64,000 nt of DNA from Datura wrightii (taxonomy: Eukaryota; Streptophyta; Magnoliopsida; Solanales; Solanaceae): positions 186,001-250,000 of the forward strand of contig JASDFA010000002.1 of NCBI GenBank assembly GCA_035772735.1. Reading direction: 5' to 3'. The stretch's first letter is position 1, and every line of letters begins with the position of its first letter. Made by a program: the position numbers and the translations under genes. The notes beneath the pieces are model-generated. The model did no database searches and was not told where the DNA came from. It saw only the letters and a list, made by a program, of their open reading frames with translations. Shown here piece after piece: positions 1-9,971 of this stretch.

Positions 1-1055
1 TGCGCAGCCTGCGGGGCCTGGTGACGGGCGCCCTGTCATTTCTTTTGATCGGCATCACTATTTTTCAAACAAATGACAATTTACGATTTTCTCGATTTTC
101 GGTGTATGTTAGCCCACGGATTTTTGGAGATGTGATCGACCGTCTCCGTTTGGCCCCAAATTTTGGCTGTGCGCAGCCTGCAGGGCCTGGTGACGGGCGC
201 CCTATCATTTCGTTTGATCGGCATCACTATTTTTCGCATAAATGAGAATTTATGATTTTCTCGATTTTCGGTGTATGTTAGCACACGGATTTTTCGAGAT
301 TCAATCGACCGCCTCCGTTCGGCCCCAAATTTTGGCTGTGCGCAGCCTGCGGGGCCTGGTGATGGACGCCCTGTCATTTCTTTTGATCGGCATCACTATT
401 TTTTGCAGAAATGACAATTTACGATTTTCTCGGTTTTCGGTGTATGTTAGCCCACGGATTTTTCGTGATTCGATCGACCGCCTCCGTTCGGCCCCAAATT
501 TTGGCTGTGCGAAGCCTGCGGGGCCTGGTGACGGGCCCCTTGTCATTTCGTTTGATCGGCATCACTATTTTTCAAGCAAATGACAATTTACGATTTTCTC
601 AATTTTCGGTGTATGTTTGCCCACAGATTTTTGGAGATGTGATCGACCGTCTCCGTTTGGCCCCAAAGTTTGGCTGTGCGCAGCCTGCGGGGCCTAGTGA
701 CGGGCGCTCTATCAATTCGTTTGATCGGCATCACTATTTTTTGCGTAAATGACAATTTACGATTTTCTCGATTTTCGGTGAATGTTAGCCCACGGATTTC
801 TGGAGATTCGATCGACCGCCTCCGTTCGCCCCCAAATTTTGGCCGTGCACAGCCTGCGGGGCCTGGTGACGGGCGCCCTATCAACTCGTTTGATGGGCAT
901 CACTATTTTTCGCATAAATGACAATTTACGATTTTCTCGGTTTTCGGTGTATGTTAGCCCACGGATTTTTGGAGATGTGATCGACCGTCTCCGTTTGGCC
1001 TCAAATTTTTGCTGTGCGGGGCCTGGTGACGGGCGCCCTATCATTTCGTTTGATC
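1..1055 (+). repeat. Satellite block 0 (about 6.2 monomers, open at left edge)
   Basis: The block starts inside a monomer at the window edge. It ends with the truncated monomer type that always precedes a cassette, where TGTGCGGGGCC lacks the 9 bp CAGCCTGCG. From about 367 onward it carries private variants (GGGCCCCTTG, CCAAAGTTTGG) shared only with block 9, 24.26 kb away. Confidence 0.93.
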
Positions 1056-1058
1056 CGC

Positions 1059-1070
1059 TGTTACACCCCG
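1059..1070 (+). other. LTR-like 5' terminus TGTTACACCCCG (cassette 1)
   Basis: The motif stands 3 bp inside the satellite junction in every cassette. TGT(T/A)ACACCC-type starts are common at plant Ty3/gypsy LTR ends. No target-site duplication or matching CA end could be assigned, so the identification rests on motif resemblance only. Confidence 0.45.
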
Positions 1071-1193
1071 TAAATTTCTAGCATATAGATGGCCTATTCG
1101 CGTGTTGGTTAAGAGTATTTGAAATACATACATGCTAGAAAAAGGCACGGGGAAAGATTGGACAACCGGCAAGTCGGCGCGTCGCAAGGCAAA

Positions 1194-1284
1194 ATGTGAC
1201 TTATAAAACGCATTCCAGGAATGCGACTTATAAAACGCATTCCAAGAATGCGACTTATAAGTCGCATTCACTGAATGCGATTTA
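1194..1284 (+). repeat. 27-bp palindromic minisatellite inside cassette 1
   Basis: There are three units of a 27-bp repeat plus a partial one. The last full unit contains the perfect palindrome TGCGACTTATAAGTCGCA; earlier units are imperfect (TTATAAAACGC or TTATAAATCGC). Unit number is 2, 3, 4 or 5 in different cassettes and accounts for nearly all cassette length differences. The array lies directly upstream of the TATA-like box. Confidence 0.9.
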
Positions 1285-1294
1285 TTGTTTCTAT

Positions 1295-1303
1295 TATATA
1301 TAA
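1295..1303 (+). promoter_or_regulatory. TATA-like box TATATATAA in cassette 1
   Basis: TATATATAAG followed by a short GC-rich stretch (CCCCACTTCGG) is the classic form of a plant TATA promoter and is preserved in all cassettes. It lies about 240 bp from the LTR-like start. Promoter activity is not shown by sequence alone. Confidence 0.4.
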
Positions 1304-1387
1304 GCCCCACTTCGGTTTTAAATCAATTCATTACGGTAATCAGTAAGGAATCAGTATAGTACAGAAAGTGATCAGAATTTAGATAGT

Positions 1388-1469
1388 CCTATCATTTCGT
1401 TTGATCGGCATCACTATTTTTTGCATAAACGAGAATTTACGATTTTCGCGATTTTTGGTATGTGTTAGC
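1388..1469 (+). repeat. 82-bp relic satellite monomer inside cassette 1
   Basis: The segment from CCTATCATTTCG to GTGTTAGC aligns with the matching half of the 169-bp monomer but has fixed differences: AAACGAGAA for AAATGAGAA, TTCGCGATTTTTGG for TTCTCGATTTTCGG, and TGTGTTAGCTC for TGTATGTTAGCCC. The same differences occur in all cassettes, so the relic is part of the cassette and not a recent monomer. Confidence 0.88.
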
Positions 1470-1652
1470 TCTTTATTAACAAAATAAGAACTGCCGAGAT
1501 GCAAGTCTTTTGATGAGATCTTACATAATGTTGTTAAAACTGTAATATAATCGACGGAAAAATAGTTTATTAGAGGCATATTATATAAATGATCATAACT
1601 TTGGGCTGGATTATCCGTTTTACGCGATTTTTTTTTCATTTTGTGTATTTTT

Positions 1653-1689
1653 TCGAGATCTATCTCGACAAACCGCCGAAAGGCGGTTT
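1653..1689 (+). other. Two adjacent hairpins in cassette 1
   Basis: TCGAGATCTATCTCGA (1653-1668) forms a 6-bp stem. AAACCGCCGAAAGGCGGTTT (1670-1689) forms an 8-bp GC-rich stem with a GAAA loop. Both are present in every cassette. The loop and stem vary between copies: AAAA or CAAA in the loop, one stem mismatch in several copies, and an inverted loop in cassette 4. They could be RNA structures of an old retroelement leader. Confidence 0.75.
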
Positions 1690-1748
1690 GGCCAAGCCAT
1701 TTTTCTAAAATATGCCTCTATCGCACTCATTTCAACATATTTTCCGAT

Positions 1749-1847
1749 ATGGGTGACAATTTTAATTTAAAAACTGGTCCTAACGACCCACCACAACCGA
1801 CACCACCATGGCAAGCGACCATGGTAGGCCAGCACTACCACCACTAA
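1749..1847 (+). other. Conserved 32-codon frame in cassette 1, possible start of a retroelement gag
   Basis: The frame begins MGDNFNLKTG, has a proline-rich middle (DPPQPTPPW) and ends HYHH before a TAA. The amino-acid sequence is the same in all 16 cassettes; the base change I noticed in cassettes 3 and 9 (CCG to CCA) is silent. It could be a short gag N-terminus or a chance frame preserved by recent homogenisation. No protein domain is recognisable and the length is too short for a confident gene. Confidence 0.25.
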
Positions 1848-2031
1848 TCTCTAGGATTTTATTTATATCATAAGGATAAGCATAGGTGTTTTAGTTTAAA
1901 TTTTCTATCGCTGGGCATTCATCGATGGGCGTTGGGTCTCGACATAGGTTAGCATGTGACATCCGATGTCGTCCGGTCTGTCGAGACTAGCATAGTGCGC
2001 CTATGTTGCTAACTTTCAAACTTTTCAGTGC

Positions 2032-2981
2032 GTGTTAGCCCAGGGATTTCTGGATATTTGATCGACCGCCTCCGTTCGGCCCCAAATTTTGGCTGTGCAC
2101 AGCCCGCGGGGCCTGGTGACGGGCGCCCTATCATTTCGTTTGATCGGCATCACTATTTTTCGCATAAATGAGAATTTACGATTTTCTCGATTTTCGGTGT
2201 ATGTTAGCACACGGATTTTTCGAGATTCAATCGACCGCCTCCGTTCGGCCCCAAATTTTGGCTGTGCGCAGCCTGCGGGGCCTGGTGATGGGCGCCCTGT
2301 CATTTCTTTTGATCGGCATCACTATTTTTTGCAGAAATGACAATTTACGATTTTCTCGGTTTTCGGTGTATGTTAGCCCACGGATTTTTCGTGATTCGAT
2401 CGACCGCCTCCGTTCGGCCCCAAATTTTGGCTGTGCGAAGCCTGCGGGGCCTGGTGACGGGCGCCCTGTCATTTCTTTTGATTGGCATCACTATTTTTCA
2501 AACAAATGACAATTTACGATTTTCTCGATTTTCGGTGTATGTTAGCCCACGGATTTTTGGAGATGTGATCGACCGTCTCCGTTTGGCCCCAAATTTTGGC
2601 TGTGCGCAGCCTGCGGGGCCTAGTGACGGGCGCCCTATCATTTCATTCGATCGGCATCACTATTTTTTGCATAAATGAAAATTTACGATTTTCTCGATTT
2701 TCGGTGAATGTTAGCCCACGGATTTCTGGAGATTCGATCGACCGCCTCCGTTCGCCCCCAAATTTTGGTCGTGCGCAGCCTGCGGGGCCTGGTGACGGGC
2801 GCCCTATCAACTCGTTTGATGGGCATCACTATTTTTCGCATAAATGACAATTTATGATTTTCTCGGTTTTCGGTGTATGTTAGCCCACGGATTTTTGGAG
2901 ATGTGATCGACCGTCTCCGTTTGGCCCCAAATTTTTGCTGTGCGGGGCCTGGTGACGGGCGCCCTATCATTTCGTTTGATC
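2032..2981 (+). repeat. Satellite block 1 (5.6 monomers)
   Basis: A minimal block following cassette 1. It starts with the post-cassette monomer (GTGTTAGCCCAGGGATTTCTGGATATTTG in two overlapping parts: CCCAGGGATTTC and GGATATTTGATC) and ends with the truncated TGTGCGGGGCC monomer before cassette 2. Blocks 1, 2 and 3 are all 950 bp, giving a tandem run of about 1.9-2.0 kb higher-order repeats. Confidence 0.92.
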
Positions 2982-3930
2982 CGCTGTTACACCCCGTAAA
3001 TTTCTAGCATATAGATGGCCTATTCGCGTGTTGGTTAAGAGTATTTGAAATACATACATGCTAGAAAAAGGCACGGGGAAAGATTGGACAACCGGCAAGT
3101 CGGCGCGTCGCAAGGCAAAATGCGACTTATAAAACGCATTCCAGGAATGCGACTTATAAGTCGCATTCACTGAATGCGATTTATTGTTTCTATTATATAT
3201 AAGCCCCACTTCGGTTTTAAATCAATTCATTACGGTAATCAGTAAGGAATCAGTATAGTACAGAAAGTGATCAGAATTTAGATAGTCCTATCATTTCGTT
3301 TGATCGGCATCACTATTTTTTGCATAAACGAGAATTTACGATTTTCGCGATTTTTGGTATGTGTTAGCTCTTTATTAACAAAATAAGAACTGCCGAGATG
3401 CAAGTCTTTTGATGAGATCTTACATAATGTTGTTAAAACTGTAATATAATCGACGGAAAAATAGTTTATTAGAGGCATATTATATAAATGATCATAACTT
3501 TGGGCTGGATTATCCGTTTTACGCGATTTTTTTTTCATTTTGTGTATTTTTTCGAGATCTATCTCGACAAACCGCCGAAAGGCGGTTTGGCCGAGCCATT
3601 TTTCTAAAATATGCCTCTATCGCACTCATTTCAACATATTTCTCGATATGGGTGACAATTTTAATTTAAAAACTGGTCCTAACGACCCACCACAACCGAC
3701 ACCACCATGGCAAGCGACCATGGTAGGCCAGCACTACCACCACTAATCTCTAGGATTTTATTTATATCATAAGGATAAGCATAGGTGTTTTAGTTTAAAT
3801 TTTCTATCGCTGGGCATTCATCGATGGGCGTTGGGTCTCGACATAGGTTAGCATGTGACATCCGATGTCGTCCGGTCTGTCGAGACTAGCATAGTGCGCC
3901 TATGTTGCTAACTTTCAAACTTTTCAGTGC
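2982..3930 (+). mobile_element. Cassette 2: 949 bp, 2 palindromic units
   Basis: Same structure and junctions as cassette 1, with one imperfect and one perfect 27-bp unit. The hairpin AAACCGCCGAAAGGCGGTTT is intact. The variant TTTCTCGATATGGG replaces the usual TTTCCCGATATGGG just before the conserved small frame. Confidence 0.8.
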
Positions 3931-4880
3931 GTGTTAGCCCAGGGATTTCTGGATATTTGATCGACTGCCTCCGTTCGGCCCAAATTTTGGCTGTGCACAG
4001 CCTGCGGGGCCTGGTGACGGGCGCCCTATCATTTCGTTTGATCGGCATCACTATTTTTCGCATAAATGAGAATTTACGATTTTCTCGATTTTCGGTGTAT
4101 GTTAGCACACGGATTTTTCGAGATTCAATCGACCGCCTCCGTTCGGCCCCAAATTTTGGCTGTGCGCAGCCTGCGGGGCCTGGTGACGGGCGCCCTGTCA
4201 TTTCTTTTGATCGGCATCACTATTTTTTGCAGAAATGACAATTTACGATTTTCTCGGTTTTCGGTGTATGTTAGCCCACGGATTTTTCGTGATTCGATCG
4301 ACCGCCTCCGTTCGGCCCCAAATTTTAGCTGTGCGAAGCCTGCGGGGCCTGGTGACGGGCACCTTGTCATTTTGTTTGATCGGCATCACTATTTTTCAAG
4401 CAAATGACAATTTACGATTTTCTCGATTTTCGGTGTATGTTTGCCCACGGATTTTTGGAGATGTGATCGACCGTCTCCGTTTGGCCCCAAATTTTGGCTG
4501 TGCGCAACCTGCGGGGCCTAGTGACGGGCGCTCTATCAATTCGTTTGATCGGCATCACTATTTTTTGCGTAAATGACAATTTACGATTTTCTCAGTTTTC
4601 GGTGAATGTTAGCCCACGGATTTCTGGAGATTTGATCGACCGCATCCGTTCGCCCCCAAATTTTGGCCGTGCGCAGCCTGCGGGGCCTGGTGACGGGCGC
4701 CCTATCAACTCGTTTGATGGGCATCACTATATTTCGCATAAATGACAATTTACGATTTTTCTCGGTTTTCGGTTTATGTTAGCCCACGGATTTTTGGAGA
4801 TGTGATCGACCGTCTCTGTTTGGCCTTAAATTTTTGCTGTGCGGGGCCTGGTGACGGGCGCCCTATCATTTCGTTTGATC
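3931..4880 (+). repeat. Satellite block 2 (5.6 monomers)
   Basis: Canonical six-subtype block between cassettes 2 and 3. One C is missing in its first monomer (CGGCCCAAATTT), and the last monomers carry several private changes (TATATTTCGC, CGGTTTATG). Confidence 0.92.
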
Positions 4881-5883
4881 CGCTGTTACACCCCGTAAAT
4901 TTCTAGCATATAGATGGCCTATTCGCGTGTTGGTTAAGAGTATTTGAAATACATACATTCTAGAAAAAGGCACGGGGAAAGATTGGACAACCGGCAAGTC
5001 GGCGCGTCGCAAGGCAAAATGCGACTTATAAAACGCATTCCAGGAATGCGATTATAAATCGCATTCTTGAAATACGACTTATAAATCGCATTCCTGAAAT
5101 GCGACTTATAAGTCGCATTGACTGAATGCGATTTATTGTTTCTATTATATATAAGCCCCACTTCGGTTTTAAATCAATTCATTACGGTAATCAGTAAGGA
5201 ATCAGTATAGTACAGAAAGTGATCAGAATTTAGATAGTCTTATCATTTCGTTTGATCGGCATCACTATTTTTTGCATAAACGAGAATTTACGATTTTCGC
5301 GATTTTTGGTATGTGTTAGCTCTTTATTAACAAAATAAGAACTGCCGAAATGCAAGTCTTTTGATGAGATCTTACATAATGTTGTTAAAACTGTAATATA
5401 ATCGACGGAAAAATAGTTTATTAGAGGCATATTATATAAATGATCATAACTTTGGGCTGGATTATCCGTTTTACGCGATTTTTTTTTTCATTTTGTGTAT
5501 TTTTTCGAGATCTATCTCGACAATCTGCCGGAAGGCGGTTTGGCCGAGCCATTTTTCTAAAATAAGCCTCTATCGCACTCATTTCAACATATTTTCCGAT
5601 ATGGGTGACAATTTTAATTTAAAAACTGGTCCTAACGACCCACCACAACCAACACCACCATGGCAAGCGACCATGGTAGGCCAGCACTACCACCACTAAT
5701 CTCTAGGATTTTATTTATATCATAAGGATAAGCATAGGTGTTTTAGTTTAAATTTTCTATCGCTGGGCATTCATCGATGGGCGTTGGGTCTCGACATAGG
5801 TTAGCATGTGACATCCGATGTCGTCCGGTCTGTCGAGACTAGCATAGTGCGCCTATGTTGCTAACTTTCAAACTTTTCAGTGC
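4881..5883 (+). mobile_element. Cassette 3: 1003 bp, 4 palindromic units
   Basis: Four 27-bp units, one of them short by 1 bp (ATGCGATTATAAATCGC). The second hairpin is degraded (AATCTGCCGGAAGGCGGTTT). The small frame is intact, with a silent change in CAACCAACACC. Confidence 0.8.
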
Positions 5884-6833
5884 GTGTTAGCCCAGGGATT
5901 TCTGGATATTTGATCGACCGCCTCCGTTCGGCCCCAAATTTTGGCTGTGCACAGCCCGCGCGGCCTGGTGACGGGCGCCCTATCATTTCGTTTGATCGGC
6001 ATCACTATTTTTCGCATAAATGAGAATTTACGATTTTCTCGATTTTTGGTGTATGTTAGCACACGGATTTTTCGAGATTCAATCGACCGCCTCCGTTTGG
6101 CCCCAAATTTTGGCTGTGCGCAGCCTGCGGGGCCTGGTGACGGGCACCTTGTCATTTCTTTTGATCGGCATCACTATTTTTTGCAGAAATGACAATTTAC
6201 GATTTTCTCGGTTTTCGGTGTATGTTAGCCCACAGATTTTTCGTGATTCGATCGACCGCCTCCGTTCGGCCCCAAATTTTGGCTGTGCGAAGCCTGCGGG
6301 GCCTGGTGACGGGCGCCTTGTCATTTCGTTTGATCGTCATCACTATTTTTCAAGCAAATGACAATTTATGATTTTCTCGATTTTCGGTGTATGTTTGCCC
6401 ACGGATTTTTGGAGATGTGATCGACCGTCTCCGTTTGGCCCCAAATTTTGGCTGTGCGCAGCCTGCGGGGCCTAGTGACGGGCGCTCTATCAATTCGTTT
6501 GATCGGCATCACTATTTTTTGCGTAAATGACAATTTACGATTTTCTCGGTTTTCGGTGAATGTTAGCCCACGGATTTCTGGAGATTTGATCGACCGCCTC
6601 CGTTCGCCCCCAAATTTTGGCCGTGCGCAGCCTGCGGGGCCTGGTGACGGGCGCCCTATCAACTCGTTTGATGGGCATCACTATTTTTCGCATAAATGAC
6701 AATTTACGATTTTCTCGGTTTTCGGTGTATGTTAGCCCACTGATTTTTGGAGATGTGATCGACCGTCTCCGTTTGGCCTTAAATTTTTGCTGTGAGGGGC
6801 CTGGTGACGGGCGCCCTATCATTTCGTTTGATC
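5884..6833 (+). repeat. Satellite block 3 (5.6 monomers)
   Basis: Third consecutive 950-bp block with the canonical subtype order. Private variants include GCCCGCGCGGCC near 5957 and TGTGAGGGGCC in the last monomer. Confidence 0.92.
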
Positions 6834-7839
6834 CGCTGTTACACCCCGTAAATTTCTAGCATATAGATGGCCTATTCGCGTGTTGGTTAAGAGTATTTGA
6901 AATACATACATGCTAGAAAAAGGCACGGGGAAAGATTGGACAACCGGCAAGTCGGCGCGTCGCAAGGCAAAATGCGACTTATAAAACGCATTCCAGGAAT
7001 GCGACTTATAAAACGCATTCTAGGAATGCGACTTATAAATCATATTCTTGAAATGCGACTTATAAATTGCATTGACTGAATGCGATTTATTGTTTCTATT
7101 ATATATAAGCCCCACTTCGGTTTTAAATCAATTCATTACGGTAATCAGTAAGGAATCAGTATAGTACAGAAAGTGATCAGAATTTAGATAGTCCTATCAT
7201 TTCGTTTGATCGGCATCACTATTTTTTGCATAAACGAGAATTTACGATTTTCGCGATTTTTGGTATGTGTTAGCTCTTTATTAACAAAATAAGAACTGCC
7301 GAGATGCAAGTCTTTTGATGAGATCTTACATAATGTTGTTAAAACTGTAATATAATCGACGGAAAAATAGTTTATTAGAGGCATATTATATAAATGATCA
7401 TAACTTTGGGCTGGATTATCCGTTTTACGCGATTTTTTTGTTTCATTTTGTGTATTTTTTCGAGAATCTATCTCGACAAACCGCCTTTCGGCGGTTTGGC
7501 CGAGCCATTTTTCTAAAATATGCCTCTATCGCACTCATTTCAACATATTTCCCGATATGGGTGACAATTTTAATTTAAAAACTGGTCCTAACGACCCACC
7601 ACAACCGACACCACCATGGCAAGCGACCATGGTAGGCCAGCACTACCACCACTAATCTCTAGGATTTTATTTATATCATAAGGATAAGCATAGGTGTTTT
7701 AGTTTAAATTTTCTATCGCTGGGCATTCATCTATGGGCGTTGGGTCTCGACATAGGTTAGCATGTGACATCCGATGTCGTCCGGTCTGTCGAGACTAGCA
7801 TAGTGCGCCTATGTTGCTAACTTTCAAATTTTTCAGTGC
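6834..7839 (+). mobile_element. Cassette 4: 1006 bp, 4 palindromic units, inverted hairpin loop
   Basis: Four 27-bp units, one with CATATTC instead of CGCATTC. The second hairpin reads AAACCGCCTTTCGGCGGTTT (7478-7497): the loop is the reverse complement of the GAAA found in most cassettes while the stem is unchanged. An extra A lies in the first hairpin (CGAGAATCTATCTCG). Confidence 0.8.
7478..7497 (+). other. Hairpin with inverted loop in cassette 4
   Basis: The 8-bp stem AAACCGCC/GGCGGTTT is kept but the loop is TTTC instead of GAAA. This pattern is expected when a cruciform or template switch flips a hairpin loop. Confidence 0.85.
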
Positions 7840-9971
7840 GTGTTAGCCTAGGGATTTCTGGATATTTGATCGACCGCCTCCGTTCGGCCCCAAATTTTGG
7901 CTGTGCACAGCCCGCGGGGCCTGGTGACGGGCGCCCTATCATTTCATTTGATCGGCATCACTATTTTTCGCATAAATGAGAATTTACGATTTTCTCGATT
8001 TTCGGTGTATGTTAGCACACGGATTTTTCGAGATTCAATCGACCGCCTCCGTTCGGCCCCAAATTTTGGCTGTGCGCAGCCTGCGGGGCCTGGTGACGGG
8101 CGCCCTGTCATTTCTTTTGATCGGCATCACTATTTTTTGCAGAAATGACAATTTACAATTTTCTCGGTTTTCGGTGAATGTTAGCCCACGGATTTTTCGA
8201 GATTCGATCGACCGCCTCCGTTCGGCCCCAAATTTTGGCTGTGCGCAGCCTGCGGGGCCTGGTGACGGGCGCCCTGTCATTTCTTTTGATCGGCATCACT
8301 ATTTTTCAAACAAATGACAATTTACGATTTTCTCTATTTTCGGTGTATGTTAGCCCACGGATTTTTGGAGATGTGATCGACCGTCTCCGTTTGGCCCCAA
8401 ATTTTGGCTGTGCGCAGCCTGCGGGGCCTAGTGACGGGCGCCCTATCATTTCATGCCTTCGGCATCACTATTTTTTGCATAAATGAAAATTTACGATTTT
8501 CTCGATTTTCGGTGAATGTTAGCCCACGGATTTCTGGAGATTCGATCGACCGCCTCCGTTCGCCCCCAAATTTTGGTCGTGCGCAGCCTGCAGGGCCTGG
8601 TGACGGGCGCCCTATCAACTCGTTTGATGGGCATCACTATTTTTCGCATAAATGACAATTTATGATTTTCTCGGTTTTCGGTGTATGTTAGCCCACGGAT
8701 TTTTGGAGATGTGATCGACCGTCTCCGTTTGGCCTGAAATTTTTGCTGTGCGCAGCCTGCGGGGCCTGGTAACAGGCGCCCTGTCATTTCGTTTGATCGG
8801 CATCACTATTTTTCAAACAAATGACAATTTACGATTTTCTCGATTTTCGGTGTATGTTAGCCCACGGATTTTTGGAGATGTGATCGACCGTCTCCGTTTG
8901 CCCCCAAATTTTGGCTGTGCGCAGCCTGCGGGGCCTAGTGACAGGCGCCCTGTCATTTATTTTGATCGGCATCACTATTTTTCAAACAAAGACAATTTAC
9001 GATTTTCTCGATTTTCGGTGTATGTTAGCCCACGGATTTTTGGAGATGTGATCGACCGTCTCCGTTTGGCCCCAAATTTTGGCTGTGCGCAGCCTGCAGG
9101 GCCTGGTGACGGGCGCCCTATCATTTCGTTTGATCGGCATCACTATTTTTCGCATAAATGTGAATTTATGATTTTCTCGATTTTCGGTGTATGTTAGCAC
9201 ACGGATTTTTCGAGATTCAATCGACCGCCTCCGTTCGGCCCCAAATTTTGGCTGTGCGCAGCCTGCGGGGCCTGGTGACGGGCGCCCTGTCATTTCTTTT
9301 GATCGGCATCACTATTTTTTGCAGAAATGACAATTTATGATTTTCTCGGTTTTCGGTGTATGTTAGCCCACGGATTTTTCGTGATTCGATCGACCGCCTC
9401 CGTTCGGCCCCAAATTTTGGCTGTGCGAAGCCTGCGGGGCCTGGTGACGTGCGCCTTGTCATTTCGTTTGATCGGCATCACTATTTTTCAAGCAAATGAC
9501 AATTTACGATTATCTCGATTTTCGGTGTATGTTTGCCCACGGATTTTTGGAGATGTGATCGACCGTCTCCGTTTGGCCCCAAATTTTGGCTGTGCGCAGC
9601 CTGCGGGGCCTAGTGATGGGCGCTCTATCAATTCGTTTGATCGGCATCACTATTTTTTGCGTAAATGACAATTTACGATTTTCTCGGTTTTCGGTGAATG
9701 TTAGCCCACGGATTTCTGGAGATTTGATCGACCGCCTCCGTTCGCCCCCAAATTTTGGCCGTGCGCAGCCTGCGGGGCCTGGTGACGGGCGCCCTATCAA
9801 CTCGTTTGATGGGCATCACTATTTTTCGCATAAATGACAATTTACGATTTTCTCGGTTTTCGGTGTATGTTAGCCCACGGATTTTTGGAGATGTGATCGA
9901 CCGTCTCCGTTTGGCCTCAAATTTTTGCTGTGCGGGGCCTGGTGACGGGCGCCCTATCATTTCGTTTGATC
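7840..9971 (+). repeat. Satellite block 4 (12.6 monomers)
   Basis: First of four blocks of 2132-2133 bp (also blocks 8, 12 and 15), which marks a recurrent 3.1-kb higher-order repeat. It holds the quasi-palindromic mutation ATGCCTTCGGCAT at 8453-8465 and a 1-bp deletion (CAAACAAAGAC) near 8988 that is found in five other places in the array. Confidence 0.92.
8453..8465 (+). other. Quasi-palindromic mutation ATGCCTTCGGCAT
   Basis: Where sister monomers read ATTCGATCGGCAT, this one reads ATGCCTTCGGCAT, a perfect 5-bp hairpin with a 3-base loop. The new ATGCC is the reverse complement of the neighbouring GGCAT. Confidence 0.8.

Larger units (their letters stand above)
1056..2031 (+). mobile_element. 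Cassette 1: LTR-like insert, 976 bp, 3 palindromic 27-bp units
   Basis: This is the first of 16 near-identical non-satellite inserts. It replaces the satellite after TTTGATC and begins CGCTGTTACACCCCG. In order it holds a 135-bp unique segment, the 27-bp palindromic units, a TATA-like box followed by GCCCCACTTCGG, an 82-bp relic monomer, an AT-rich segment, two hairpins, the conserved 32-codon frame, and a tail ending CTTTTCAGTGC before the satellite resumes at GTGTTAGCCC. The TGTTACACCCC start resembles 5' ends of many plant Ty3/gypsy LTRs, and the TATA box fits an LTR promoter. No primer-binding site, integrase or reverse transcriptase is present. An LTR or leader fragment captured by the satellite is my inference. 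Identical junctions in all copies mean one insertion and later co-amplification, not 16 insertions. Confidence 0.8.

Noticed and set aside
1056..2031. Full LTR retrotransposon in the cassette
   Set aside because: No primer-binding site, polypurine tract, protease, reverse transcriptase or integrase is visible, and no second LTR. Only a fragment can be claimed.
2140..2165. Possible CENP-B box-like motif (TTCGTTTGATCGG) in the monomer
   Set aside because: The spacing between TTCG and CGG is one base too short compared with the CENP-B consensus, and plants have no established CENP-B box. Not supported.
8748..9197. A 149-codon frame in the satellite, and similar ones at 24198-24674, 45930-46343 and 54255-54668
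   Set aside because: They are made only of satellite monomers in which a small indel joins two rotating frames. The same peptide appears in all frames and on both strands, and there is no gene context.
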